A DNA stretch of 64,000 nucleotides from Linanthus parryae (lineage: Eukaryota > Streptophyta > Magnoliopsida > Ericales > Polemoniaceae). The notes under the pieces were generated by a model, which was not told the DNA's origin, did not search any database, and worked only from the letters and a program-made list of their open reading frames with translations. The stretch spans positions 17,109,001 through 17,173,000 of the forward strand of contig JALGPY010000003.1 in assembly GCA_023055425.1 (NCBI GenBank), in the 5' to 3' direction. This document shows positions 44,797 to 57,219 of the stretch, one piece after another. How positions within the stretch are numbered: position 1 is the first letter of the stretch; the number at the start of each line of letters is the position of its first letter. The translations under genes and the position numbers were made by a program.

Positions 44797-46579
44797 TGTT
44801 AGGTGTCTTGATTTCATAGGTCAGCAAAAGGAAAAAGTCCAAGGCAATACAAGGAAATACTTGAGGTCGTGGTGTGGGCTAGCAAAATCCACCGCCCCAT
44901 ATATTTGTAGTACTATTTAAAGCATTGTCTTGGTTCTCATAGCACATACACATGGGATAGTACAGAGAGTTAGTAGCTAACGTAGCTTTTCTTTGAGAGC
45001 TCTCTAGTGTGTGTCGAGTGAGTTGTATTCGTGGGTTTCTCTCAATAAAATCGGGGTTTTTCGGGTCGTGGAGGTAGCTAGCTCATCGCTAGTGAATCAC
45101 GTTATATCGTTGTGTAGAATCGCGTTCTGATTCATCGTTTTCATCGTTCTCTAAGCTTTGTCCGGATCATAACAAACTGATATTAGAGCCTGGTCAGAGG
45201 AATCGCCAGTTTTAACAAACTGGTATCGGAGCATGGGTTGCGGTGTTCCAAGATTAAGGTGGAGCTATAGGGCTTGGGTTTCACAATTCCGTGAAATTCA
45301 TAGCTATGGTTTCACGATCAAGGTGGAGCACGCGTTTGGGGGTTACGAATCTGGAAAAGGAGCTGCAGAGAAGATGACCGGAGGGACGACCAAAATCGAC
45401 AAGTTCACGAGGAGAAAAAACTTTAGCTTATGGCATATCAATGTACGTGCTTTGTTTTAGCAACAAGGCATGTGGTTGCCATTGGTTGAATAGGAGGGGG
45501 TCGTTACAACCACCGCTGAGTTCGAGTCTCAGCAAGAGGGGACGCAGCATAGGGCAGCGTATGGGGGTTTAGACAGTCAAAGTTCTGGCGCGATGGTGGC
45601 AGCCAAGGGAAGCTACAGTGACGTTTGTTCAACGGTAGAGAAAAGAAACACCGATGGACGAAGGATTAACTCAGGATCTGCAGGTTTGGCTGCAGGTGGA
45701 GGGTACTTCGGAGGATGTTCTAGTTCTCTAGGCCCCGTTGGGGGGCAAAGTGGGAATCTGTTCTCTTTACGAGGAGGCGGAGGATGGAATAGGGGAGTCT
45801 CTGACGAGAGACATGAAACGTGAAGGGGATACGTGCTGGGGGGTTTGTTGTAGGGACTCTATGGGAGTCGGAACAACAAAAAAACTTGTTGTAGGAACTC
45901 GGTGGGAGTTGGAACAACAAGCATGGGTTTCGATTGCAGGAACTCGACCGTAGTTGGAGCATCGATAGATTTCGATTGAAGGAACTAGACGGGAGATGGA
46001 GCATCGCTGGGGGCACTAGTTGCAGGAACATGGCGAAGTTGGAGCAACTTGTGACGTGAGGATTTCGCATACAGTTGCGAATGTTTGGGGTTGATTATTG
46101 GAGAGAAGCATCGGTTCAGGTTCGGGTTGTTGAGATGATTCAAGACAAGGTAGAGATTTGTTAGGTGTGTTGATTTCATAGGTCACAAAAGGAAAAAGTC
46201 CAAGGCAATACAAGGAAATACTCGAGGCGGTGGTGTGGGCTAGCAAAATCCACCGCCCCATATATTTGTAGTACTGTTTAAAGAATTGTCTTGGTTCTCA
46301 TAGCACATACACATGGGATAGTACAGAGAGTTAGTAGCTAACGTAGCTTTTTATTTGAGAGCTCTCTAGTGGGTGTCGAGTGGGTTGTATTCGTGGGTTT
46401 CTCTCAATAAAATCGAGGGGTTTCGGGTCGTGGAGGTAGCTAGCTCATCGCTAGTGAATCACATTATATCGTTGTGTGCACTCGTGTTCTGATTCATCAT
46501 TTTCATCGTTCTCTAAGCTCTGTCCGGATCATAACAAACTGGTATCAGAGCCTGGTCAGAGGAATCGCCATTTTTAACA
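44797..46579 (+). mobile_element. Non-autonomous LTR retrotransposon
   Basis: Complete structure: two 421-bp LTRs (44797-45217 and 46159-46579) starting TGTTAGGTGT and ending TTTTAACA, and a 5-bp duplication GTATG at 44792-44796 and 46580-46584. A primer site TGGTATCGGAGC lies at 45221-45232. The LTRs differ at roughly 6% of positions. The interior is only 941 bp, with a gag relic (KIDKFTRRKNFSLWHIN, around 45390-45440). It then has irregular repeats around GTTGGAACAACAA and GGAACTCG (45840-46060). No pol is present, so it depended on other elements. Confidence 0.9.
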
Positions 46580-47391
46580 GTATGCACTTTTATCTCCCTT
46601 TGTCTTCTTTTTCTGGCATATGATCTTCAGATTCGTAATTTTTGAATGTAGATCTGTAGAGAGGCCGTGAGGAGGCCAGTGGAGATGAGGACGCCAGTGA
46701 GGAAGCCGATATGTGCTCAAGGCGACGGTGTTAGCGACCGGTTTGTGCTCTCCGGCGATACCACAGAGATCTGACAATTTAACATAAGCGGTGGTGGAAG
46801 ATGAGGACGCCGTCGTCGTCTCCTTCCTCTTCTCTTCTTCTCCTTCCTCTGTATTTTTTTTAGATCTGGAAATATATGTGTGGTTGTGGTGGTGGTTGAC
46901 TAGTGGTTGTGGTGGTGGAGGAATGGTGGTTGTGGTGGTGGAGGACTGGTTGTGATGGTAGTGTTTTGTTGTTATTAACAAGGTAGAGAGAGAGGGACAT
47001 GAGAGGGATATTTGAATTAGAGAACGGCAAAACAGTAAAAGGCCTGATTTTCTTAATTTCCGTTCTTTCTCCAAGAGGGAAAAAGTAAGGGAACGGAGTG
47101 GTACTAAGTACAAATTCTTTTGAAATCAAATCCTATCAAATCTTTTCCTCAAAAAGAAAAATCAAATCCAATACATAGATGATCATAATGACTTGTTATC
47201 ATCTTGACCAATATTTTAACCTTAATACATGCTACATTACTATCATTACTGCTTTCTGGCCAGCATTGATGAAATAAAAACCGGTTATCATCTGGACCAA
47301 TGTCTTTAACCTAAATAGATACTACATTACTATTATTACTATTTCCAGGCCAGCATTGATGAAATAAAAAACTGGTAGTTTTTTAGGGTAT

Positions 47392-48377
47392 CTCCAATCT
47401 CATGAGGGGATGGGGAAAAACGTATAAAAATACGGTTCATGTCCAACCCCATGCGGGGAGGGGGCGCTATGGGGATAAATTATGCCTTGGGTGTGGGATG
47501 GTTATGGGAGATTTTCCCATGGACGTCCCCTCTCCCTACATGAAATGGTTAATTAATTAAATATTTGACAATATTTATTACACTAAGTAATATTTTATAA
47601 TTATATTATATATTTTTATTATGATTAATAATTTCTTTAATTATTTATAAAAATTAATCATGTATTCATGATTGTTGTAAAGTATATTTACAAAAAGTCA
47701 GTGTTACTTATTTTGTTGGAAATTTAAGAAATCTTATTTTTTAAACAATTAAGAATTATATTATTAGATAATTGAAAAACAAGGTTAAAAAAATCCTCAA
47801 ATTTATTGATCATAACGATACAAAATATAGTATTCAGATACAAAGAAAATACCGACACTTACACTATGTTCGGGAAAAAAAGTTTGAAAATAAATGATAA
47901 AAAAACTTTATTTATGTGAGACAAGAAATGATAAGAAATTGTTAAGTTTTCTCACGTACTTACTTGAATTACTTAAGTGAGAAATGATGATAAATGATGA
48001 TACTTTCTCATCTCCCATGTTTGGTTTGGCACATTAATAGAAAGAAAAAGAAAACATTTCATATATTTTACCAAAAAAATCTTCAATAACATAATTATAA
48101 GGTAATGTTTTATTTTTTGATGGATAATTATATCATAACAAAAATAGTTGCTCTCTTCTACTTTCTTTTCTCACCGAATCTCATCACTTATGGTGAGAAA
48201 GAAAAACTGGATTACGTGAGATTTCATTTCTCATACTTTCTCACGGATTCTTACATAAAAACTAATCCAAATACCAATGAAAAAACCTTCTCTCACCAAT
48301 TCTTTTCCTTTCTCACCAAATCATTTAATCCAAACATAGAGTTATTGTGCATAATTTTGTATTCATATTTTCTAGTA

Positions 48378-48415
<38 letters not shown>

Positions 48416-48548
48416 TTAATTTTGTTGGGTGGGAAAAATGAATGGGTTGGAGACGAGTAGTAGTTTGGGGGAAGGGGAGGGGGTGAAAATGGTGGGCCCA
48501 TGGCGGGAGGGGAGGTGAGGGGAAAAATGACATGGGTTTGAGATGCCG
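47392..48548. mobile_element. Diverged MITE split by a second MITE
   Basis: The outer halves (about 47392-47545 and 48415-48548) share G-rich interior sequence with the MITE in ARF3 intron 2 (GGGATGGGGAAAA, ATACGGTT). Between them AT-rich DNA includes a hAT-like MITE at about 47872-48341, with ends near CTATGTTCGG and AATCCAAACATAG, and a (TA)n tract. Confidence 0.45.
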
Positions 48549-48739
48549 GATTTATGTTGAGGACTCCTTAGTTTGGTGTTATGAATGAATGTCATTTCAA
48601 TAAAAATAAATGACTCCATGGAGGGTGAGGCAGAAGGAAAAGGCATATGGACCATCATCAGGAAATGCAACTTTTATGTTTGTACAAAGATTTTTCTAAA
48701 AGCTAGCAATTTAGTGCATGTTTGGTAGGAAATTTTAAT

Positions 48740-49610
48740 TCATTTGAGATTAAAATCCGTCATCGGAGAGTGCCGTGTTGGGACAGGCGAATAGTTCAGA
48801 TTGTCGAAGCTGATTTGTTGGCCTGATTGCGTGCAGTAATTGTCCAAGATCTGCGGCAATCGTGAAGCGCTGACCGGGCAAAAGGTCTGAAAGAGACACA
48901 TGTCGTCTGCAAAGAGTAAGTGAGTGATAGCTGGTGAGTTAGGAGCAATCCTAATTCCTATTAGTTCATCATGATGTTGATACTTCTGCAGTGTTGCAGT
49001 GTTGCAGATAAGGCTTCTGAGATAATAAGGAATAGAAATGACGAAATAGGTTTGCGCTGCCAAATGCCTTGAGTCGGAGAGAACATAACAGAAGGTTGAC
49101 CATTGACCCAGTAGCGACATATATACCGTTGATATGTACATCATTATATTCTGGATAAATAAAGGACCAAATCCCATCGAGTGTAGGCATCGGTGAACAA
49201 ACTTCCACGACACCCAATCAAAAGTCTTGATCATATCCAACTTGAGTTCCAGATAGCTGGATTTCCCTCTTTTATTATGTCTTATGTGGTGGAGGAGCTC
49301 GTGCGCCAGAAAGATGTTATCCGTTATAAGCTTGCCTTGTTGAAAATCTGTTTTCCCTCTTTTGCAATATGTTAGAAATTGTTTTGGCTAATATCTTGTA
49401 GATTGTGTTACAAAGGCTGATATGACGGTAATCAGCTGCAGTTACGTGTTGTCGATGCTTTGGAATGAGCGCAATCAGGGTGTGATTCATTTCTTTTAAC
49501 ATGGGTCTAGCTAGTTTGTAATGATTGGAGGATTGCTGAGGGAAGAGCCAACAATGTCCCTGTGACACTGAAAGGATTCACCAATGAATCATTCTGGATG
49601 GAGCTTTATT
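48740..49610 (-). pseudogene. LINE reverse-transcriptase fragment
   Basis: Two minus-strand pieces of a non-LTR reverse transcriptase. 49317-49568 has NHTLIALIPKH and DYRHISLCNTIYKILAK, the fingers region. 48740-49240 has a D-KTFDWVSWKFV block and HLLFADDMCLF with the FADD catalytic box. The middle is shifted and shortened. No endonuclease or poly(A) end was found, so this is an old fragment. Confidence 0.87.
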
Positions 49611-51060
49611 TGCACCAAGTTGGAGAAGCGGTTTCTTGATTTCATCTTCCGAGTAAGGGGTTACAATCTAACGAAGAGATATCGGCTGTTGAGGAGGGAT
49701 CGTCGGTGCCGTGACCCACGACAGTTAGCAAAGAGGCCTCTGCGCGTCAATATCTTAATCATCTTATGATTGAGCAAGAGGATTACTGGAAACAACGATC
49801 AAAACAAAACAGGTTGCAATATGGAGACAGCAATACTCCGTATCTCCACAAATCAACCACGCTCTGCAAAAATAAGTCTGTTATCTTGGCTATTACTGAT
49901 GAACACGATAACTTTCTTCAAACACCTCCGAATTGAGGCTTGCATGCTACGACACTTCACATCACAATTCACAATTTCAACTCATGTCAAACGAATTTTG
50001 ATTTTTAGTTTAGCGGATTTTTTCAATTAGATTTTTTTTACTAATTTTTAAAATTTTCAACTAATATCAAACAGGACCTCAAAGTTCAAAGTGGATTGAA
50101 ACTATAAGAAAACCATACCAAACCCACTTTGAGTATTACCTTCGTTATTGTTACTAATTTTACAGAAGCTGAATAACCCAACACTCTACAGATTTACCAC
50201 CACTACTACTTCTGTAAAAGAGAAAATTGGACCACAAGAAAGAAAGAAAGCACTGAAGAAGAGTCTTTTTTTAAAAATTTGGCAGACAAGCCCTCGACTT
50301 TTACGCGAGCTCGCTCTGACACCCCTCCTCAGGGACCATATCTCAGCCTTTCATCGTACTTTTGTCACACCCATCACAGTCACGTACACACACACACTTC
50401 AAAGCTCACACACTTTACCCTCGACCCTCACATCACCGTCCACGTGTCGTCCATCGAAGCCCAGGAGGGTATAGGAGTCATTTTCAGCATGCCCTAGTAG
50501 CAAAAGTCACAGTACGAGTACCACCAGCAGTAGTACTGTTTGTTGAAAGCTACGGAGGCTGAAGTAGCTACACTGTTTAAAGCACAGTGTTGCTTGTACA
50601 GAGTACACAGAGAGAGAGACATGTGCACTTGTATCGAGGGTGGGAACGGGGGCGACCCACTTGTGACTTTGCCAAAAGGAACTAGACCGGTCTTTGTCTC
50701 AACAATGACTTTGTCGGCTACTGGCGTAGTGTGCACCCCAGATATTTTTCCCATTCTCCTCTTTAGTTTCCGTTTAAAATTTCAATAATCTGATAAAAAT
50801 AATATGAATGATTAAGCAGATTGAAATTATAATTTGAAAAGTTGTTTGACATCGCTAAAAATTTAGAATTAAAATAAAGTGGCGTTTGGAAAAACCTGTA
50901 ATTTTACTATACAAATAGACAGACTCTAACAAGAAGGAAGTTACCGTGTACCAATCGAAGGTATCCGCTTAAACCAACTGAGAAGTAGGTAAAAGAGTGA
51001 AAGATAGAGTTGGAAGGAATGGTAAAAACACCTTCTTTTCTCGCGGTTGGCTTATATGAT
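49611..51060. other. Intergenic, no genes recognised
   Basis: Mostly AT-rich. Some short ORFs (50148-50788) on both strands have no domain. A CAAACAGGACCT end at about 50070 may belong to an old hAT-like element. Confidence 0.5.
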
Positions 51061-51069
51061 CAAATTCAC

Positions 51070-51960
51070 TGTTTTGACCTGGATATCGCGAGTTAAGACG
51101 ATGTAAACGATAAGTCAATAACATGAGATATAACGTGTTGCAGTGATTAGCTAGCTACCTCCACGACCCAAAACCCTTATTTTATTGAGAGAAAACGCAC
51201 ACAATTTACAACCACTCGACATACACACCAGAGAACTCTCGTCATAGCAAACCTTTGCTACATGCACTAACTCTCACCCTCTGTGTATGTGTGTAGTGTT
51301 ACAATGCAAATATGTGCCTTTATATAGACATGGTGAGGCGGTGGATTGCCACAAACCCACACCGCCTCACATGTTTCCTAAACCACGTGTTTTGACTTTT
51401 CTTTCTTTTCTTTTGACGACTGGTAATTCAGAACACACCAACAAATCTTCACATTGTCTTGAATCATCTCAGCAACGTGAACCTGAAGCCATGCTTCTCT
51501 CCAATAACCAACCCTAAACATTTCGGAGCTGTATGCAAAGCCCTCACGCCACAAGTTGCTACAACTTCGTCAAGTTCATGCAACGAGTGCCCCCAGGGAT
51601 GCTTCAACTCCCGTCTAGTACCTGCAATCGAAAACCTATCGATGCTCCAACCCCGGTCGAGTTCCTACAATGGAATTCCATGTTTGTTGTTCCAACTCCC
51701 TCTGAGCTCCTACAACAAAACTGTTAGTTGTTCCGACTCCCATCGATATTCTAAAACAAAACCCCCAAAAGCGTTGCTCGAATTCCCAACAAATTCCTAC
51801 AACGTTTTTTTTTGCGAAATTGCTCCAATTTCCAACGAATTCCTGCATTATCGACCCCTTGCATGTCTCACACGTGTCGTGTCCCTCGCTAGAGACTCTC
51901 CCATGCCAAATCTGCCTACTCGTCAAGAGCCCGGATTCCCCCTCCCCCCCAGCGGGGCTT
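51070..51960 (-). mobile_element. 5'-truncated relative of the 44797-46579 LTR element
   Basis: In reverse orientation, about 51070-51420 resembles that element's LTR (GCTAGCTACCTCCACGACCC). About 51440-51960 resembles its interior, with the same TCCTACAA and TTGTTCCAACTCC repeats. The other LTR is missing, so the copy is truncated near 51960. Confidence 0.78.
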
Positions 51961-52465
51961 AGAGATCTAGACCATCCTCTGAAGTACCCTCATCCTCGTC
52001 ATCCTCGTCGTCGTAGCCTCCATGTCATATAAAATTCGAAAGTGGATAGAGAGAAGATGAAGGGTGAGGGGGAGGATTGGCTCTGGGAAGGAGAGAGGAG
52101 GGGAAGTTTTTGAGAGTTGAGAGAGAGAAGATGAAGGGTGAGAGAGAGGATGAACTCCTCTCTCGATAGTTGGGAGGAACAAGTAATGGGTAGTAGGTTA
52201 GGGTTAAGGGGGTGTGGGCGGGGTATTTTTTGTAGGGGTAAATGGATAATTGACATATTTACTAAAAGATAAAATTGGGAGAAAGATAGGGGACGTCCCA
52301 AGAAAAATATTGGGTTAAATTATTTATTGGGACAACTGACACAAAACTATATGCAAGTTGACACTTCTGACACTAAACCCCAATCACTTCCAAGTTTATA
52401 GAAAAACTCCATGCACTTTTAATTTGGAGACAAATAGCCTCCAATCGTCAACAAGTTAGATTAAA

Positions 52466-53871
52466 GGGTAAAAGACACTTACCACCCCTGAGTTTAGGGA
52501 AAACCCACAGATCACCCTTGGGTTTTGGATAAAGACACTCCGCACCCCTTTAACTGAAAGACGCTAACGGTTGTGTGGAAAATACAATCATGTCCTTAAC
52601 TTTGTAACAGAATTACATCTATATATAATATCAACCCTCATTCTAACCCTAATTCCCCTCTCTCTCTTCCCCTTTTTCTCTCACAACGCCTCCCTCCCTC
52701 CCTCTCCTCCATCTCCTCTTCTCGTGCTCGACCAACACCAGAAACAACCAAATCACATCCCCCTGCTTCATTTTCTTCATCAACACCAATACCAACACAC
52801 ATACCTCTCTCTCCTCAACTCCCCTGATTCGTTAGAAACCCACCCAAGAGAAGGGGTTCTTCTTCATCTTCTTCACCTTCGACTACAAGATCTACACATC
52901 CTAGATCCGTGCCGTGGTTAGTGGCGGCGGCTAGGGACGACCTGAAATTCGTCGGCTGCTGCCCAGACTCCGGGCCAACGGCGGGCTCCCGCCGTGGCGA
53001 AACACTGTCAATCACGACGACCAGTCGTCGAACAAGGACCGCCTCATCTGGGACGTCCACATCGTTGAGATCGTCCCTCACTCGCCTCACCTGAAGCCTC
53101 CAGTGCAACCCGACCCGGTCCATGAATCTGTAATCACCGAGTCGGACTCGCCCTCCACGACTCAGTCCTTCATATTCTCCAGTTTCGGACAACACGAGGT
53201 CAAACTAAAAAGCCAGCCAATTGATTCTGAGTTTTCATTAAATATCAATTTCTTCTTCTGGGTGTTTGATAGTTTCTGAAATTATAGATTTTTTGTTTGT
53301 TGTTGTTGTTGGGTGTTTGATAGATTTTGAAATTATCGATATTTATGGGTGTTTGATAGTTTCTTAAACCAGTTGAGTGATTCTCTGGGTCGAAGAGGGT
53401 TATGAGGTCCATTCATCATCTTCCAGGGCATTGGAGGATGAGATCCGATCCCTTTCTCTGCCTTTGATGTAAATATGTATAAATCTGTTTTAGATTTTTT
53501 CTGTAAATTATTGGTAATTTTCTGTTGAAATGTTAGTGTTATGCTCCATGATCTTTTTATGTTTGTTGTTGTGGATGTTGTTGTTGTGGAAAAGTTCAAT
53601 CGTATTATGATTTACTGAGAATTTGTTGGTTTCTTGATGTTCTAGGCTTGGTGTTCTTGATGATGAAATGAGTAAAAAAGTTCAAAAAATTATAAAGGGG
53701 CAATATGGTCCGAAAAGTTTCAGTCAAGCACTTTTCTAATGGAACATAACAGAAGGGTGCTCAGTGTCCACAGAATATTCCGTTAAGTGGGTGCGGAGTG
53801 TCTTTTTTCAAAACACAGGGGTGGTCTGTGGGTTTTTCCCTAAACCCAGGGTTGGTCATTGTCTTTTACCC
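52466..53871. mobile_element. MULE, non-autonomous, copy 1
   Basis: 1406 bp with long inverted ends (over 90 bp, starting GGGTAAAAGACA) and a perfect 9-bp duplication TAGATTAAA (52457-52465 and 53872-53880), the Mutator hallmark. No transposase is present. The interior contains GC-rich, gene-like sequence at about 52905-53200, including a frame with NKDRLIWDVHIVEIV. This could be a captured host fragment, but its family was not recognised. Confidence 0.88.
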
Positions 53872-53982
53872 TAGATTAAATTAACGAAATTTATTGTAAT
53901 ACATATCACGAGATGGTTATTACAGCCCATCGCGTGATCTCACATGACGTGAATTACAGTAAATTTCATTTAATTGATTCAA

Positions 53983-55885
53983 GGGTAAAAGACACTGACC
54001 ACCCATTAGTATGATTAATTCCATCCCGCTACCCTGTATTTTGGAAAAAGACATTCTGCACCCATTTGACGGAATATTCCGTGGACACTTAACACCCTTC
54101 TATCATATTTCATTATAGAAGTGGGAGATACACTTTTTTCGGACCATATTCCCCCTGTATGTTTTTTTTGGATTTTATTACCCTTTTTCATCGAGAACAC
54201 TAAGAACATGAAAAACAAGAACAAACCCATAAAATTCTCAAAAAAAATCAACTATAACAAGTTGTCAATTACAAATAACAAGAACACACATTTCTGGACA
54301 AGGTCAAGAACAAGAATCATAATTTCTGAAACCTTCGTTTCACACAAGTTCTTATACAAAAATTCTAACAAAAAGTTCTTAGACGAAATCAACTGCAACA
54401 AGAAACCTTTAGGGTTGAAATTTGCTCTCAACCTATACCCGTAGTAATCACCAAGACCTTCTACACCATTTTCATCACCACAACAACCTTCTCCAATCCA
54501 AATTACCACCACCACACACTCTTTCAATCAACACTTTCTTTCTTTAGTCAATTCCCACTTTCTGCAGTTGGAAAAAAACACTACTCAAATCTTGTAAACC
54601 TATTTTCAGAATTGCTCTATTAACTGACAGACAAAACAATAATGTAGGGGTCTTCTTCTAGCGAGCCAAATTCCAAATCCTCCAACACATGTTCTCTGAG
54701 TCTGGTGTTCCTCTCTTGGGATTTCCTAAAAGACGGAGCCTGCCAAGAAGAATTTCCCAAAACACAACCCATTTAATCACTGGGATTCATTTGAAGAACC
54801 CACCGAGCAGAATGCAAGATCACAACAACAAAAACAACAGAATCAATCAAACAAACAAATCAATCATTTAGATTTCATTCTGATCTTCCCTGTGAAACAG
54901 AGCTGCTTTCATCTTCTCTTCTCCTCATATGCCCCCAAAACCAGTAAGAGCTTGCTTGGCTGCTCCATTTCAGACAATAGATGAAATTGAGAGCTACCCT
55001 TTTTCTCTGAACACTGATCAAACACAACCCATTACTCCCATATTTCACTGATCGTCTCCATCTTCATCATCACCAACCCCTGCAATGTCGAACTTTAGTG
55101 AACGTCCGGCTGAAATGGGTGAAGAAACGGGGATCGAACCGCTTAATTGACACCAAGACCGATCGGAGAACCGTCTACCTCATCAAGAACGCCATCAATC
55201 TCTCCTCCACCGGCTTCATCACAGCCAAGTCCATCTCCGACACCCACAAGCTCCTAGGAATCACCGTCCCCACCCTCCGATTCATACACCGGTACCCAAC
55301 TCTCTTCGAGGAGTTTCCTCACCCAGGTACCCCTAGCTTGCCTTGTGAACTACGGGACAGTCACTGCGGTGGACGATGACCACCAGTTCCTTAAGCCCTA
55401 ATGGACGCCGCCTTGTTCACAGCCCAGATATGTAACCGTCGGAGAGAGAGAAGAGGAGATTGAGGGAGAGAGAAGAGGAGATTTTGTTCTGGGTTTGAGG
55501 GTTCTAGTCGAGTGCAATCAGAGAGACAGGGCTAGTTTTCGATTGGGGAAATGATGGTGGAGGTGAAGATGGGTGTGATGGTGGTCGGTGCTTGGGGGGG
55601 GGGGGGGGAGGTTGAGGTGGGGATGGAGTCGGCTGTGCTTTGGGGGGGGGGGGGGTAAGAGAGAGACGAGAGATGAGATAGAGAAAGTTGATTAGGGTTT
55701 GAAAAGATGAGGTAGGAGAAGATTGGTCATTTTTTAAAAAATTGAGGATAAAATAGTCTTTCTTCCGGGTCTGTTGGTTCACCATCAATCCCATACAAAA
55801 AACAGGTGCGGAGTGTCTTTTTCCAAAAGCGAGTGTGGCGGATGGAATTAATCCTAAACTCAGGGGTGGTCAGTGTCTTTTACCC
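53983..55885. mobile_element. MULE with captured PORR gene fragment, copy 2
   Basis: 1903 bp with inverted ends of the same family (GGGTAAAAGACACTGACC) and a 9-bp duplication TTGATTCAA / TTGATTCTA (53974-53982 and 55886-55894, one mismatch). It has no transposase but carries part of a host gene, so it is a Pack-MULE. Runs of 14-15 Gs occur at 55594-55608 and 55642-55655. Confidence 0.88.
55074..55326 (+). pseudogene. PORR-domain gene fragment inside the MULE
   Basis: The reading frame gives CRTLVNVRLKWVKKRG, then LITAKSI-like GFITAKSISDTHKLLGI, then PTLRFIHRYPTLFEEF. This matches the N-terminal half of plant organelle RNA-recognition (PORR) proteins, which help splice group II introns in mitochondria and chloroplasts. 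The match stops after EEFPHP, where GTACCC could be an old donor site. No complete gene is present, and a functional product is unlikely. Confidence 0.85.
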
Positions 55886-56080
55886 TTGATTCTAACCATG
55901 TTAACGGTTGGAGCCTATTTGTCACCAAATTAAAAGTGCATGGAGCTTTTATATGAGTTAAAATTGGGATTTGGGAGAAAGAGAGGGGGCGTAGTGGAAC
56001 ATGCTACTACATCGCTACCTTATGGGAAAGGCATTCGGACCAAATATGCCATTCAAAGTTTCACACTTGATTGAGTTCTT

Positions 56081-56232
56081 TTTGAGAATTACATCATAAA
56101 ACTGAATTCGAACTCAAGACCTCATTCAGGGGCTACTTGATTGATTTCTTTATGAGAATTACATCATAGAACTGGGTTCGAACTCGAGACCTCATTCAGG
56201 GGCTTCAAACGCTCTACTACTGAACTAGCACC
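56081..56232 (-). mobile_element. tRNA-derived SINE with a duplicated B-box segment
   Basis: On the minus strand, GGTGCTAGTTCAGTAGTAGAGC (from 56232) has a Pol III A-box pattern, and GAGTTCGAACCC (56174-56185) is a B box. The B-box region is repeated 70 bp away (56104-56115). No acceptor stem is present, so this is not a tRNA gene. Confidence 0.62.
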
Positions 56233-56239
56233 TCTTTAT

Positions 56240-56753
56240 ATTGATTCAATCATGTTATAAACAAACAAAAATCATTTGCTTACAACTAAAAAAAATTATA
56301 AAATACAATTTTCGGATTATAAATAAAAATCTAAGATCCAACTCAAGTCAAGTAACGAAAGAAGGTCTCTCCCACAAGTACCCTACTCCCATTGTTTCAC
56401 TAGATACTTCAAAAAAAAATTTGGGCACAAGAATTAAGAAAGGGGTCTGAAAGTCCTTTTCACCCCTGTGACTCACCCAAAACGTGGGAGTGGAAGCTTG
56501 ATGGCAGTTTATAATCAATAAAGTTAATGGTATAAACATGACAGATCAACATCACCAAAGCTATAAAGATTTGAACATGAACACAATAACATCAAGGAGA
56601 AGAATCAACATAATAACAAATTCACCATCAAATTACCATGAACACATTCTGGAAAAAAAAATCAACATTTTCAGAATAACAAAATCCTAACAATAAAATC
56701 ATTCACCAAGAACAACAAATTACATAGCTAAAACATGTGATTGTTTCTGTACA
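56240..56753. other. AT-rich intergenic stretch
   Basis: No gene was seen. Confidence 0.5.
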
Positions 56754-56871
56754 GAAGAAGAAGAAGAAGAAGAAGAAGAAGAAGAAGAAGAAGAAGAAGA
56801 AGAAGAAGAAGAAGAAGAAGAAGAAGAAGAAGAAGAAGAAGAAGAAGAAGAAGAAGAAGAAGAAGAAGAAA
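56754..56871. repeat. (GAA)n microsatellite, about 39 units
   Basis: Nearly pure GAA over 118 bp. Long ORFs across it in several frames (for example 56720-57358, minus) are caused by the repeat, not by a gene. Confidence 0.98.
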
Positions 56872-57219
56872 GAACAGAAGGAGAAGAAGATGGAACAAAT
56901 CTGAAGACACCTTGGTCGTAGCCTCCACCGCCAATCCGTAATCGTTTTCTTCTCCTCACCACAGATCCGAAGACACATTTGCTCTCTCTCTGTAGATCTC
57001 CACTGAGCTCTTCTGGTGGCGTCGACCTTGGAGAGATAGATATTGAAGCCGTCGGCTTCCGATCTGCTTCTGCCTTGGAGAGTATTACCTGGTGGCGTTG
57101 GCGGCGGCGGCGGCCGATTTTTTTCGTTGGTGGCGGCAATGGCCGATCTGTTCGTTGCTGACAAGCACCGAACGATTTGTTCTCCGATCTCTTTGATCTG
57201 AAACTCCCTCTATCTATCT

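Larger units (their letters stand above)
52328..55957. mobile_element. MITE carrying two independent MULE insertions
   Basis: Segments 52328-52465, 53872-53982 and 55886-55957 join into the hairpin MITE seen at 41579-41941, with the same block order. The right end is truncated. Each gap is filled by a MULE with 9-bp duplications. Confidence 0.85.

Noticed and set aside
56170..56235. Possible tRNA gene on the minus strand
   Set aside because: Pol III boxes are present but no acceptor or anticodon stem could be drawn. It is better explained as a SINE.
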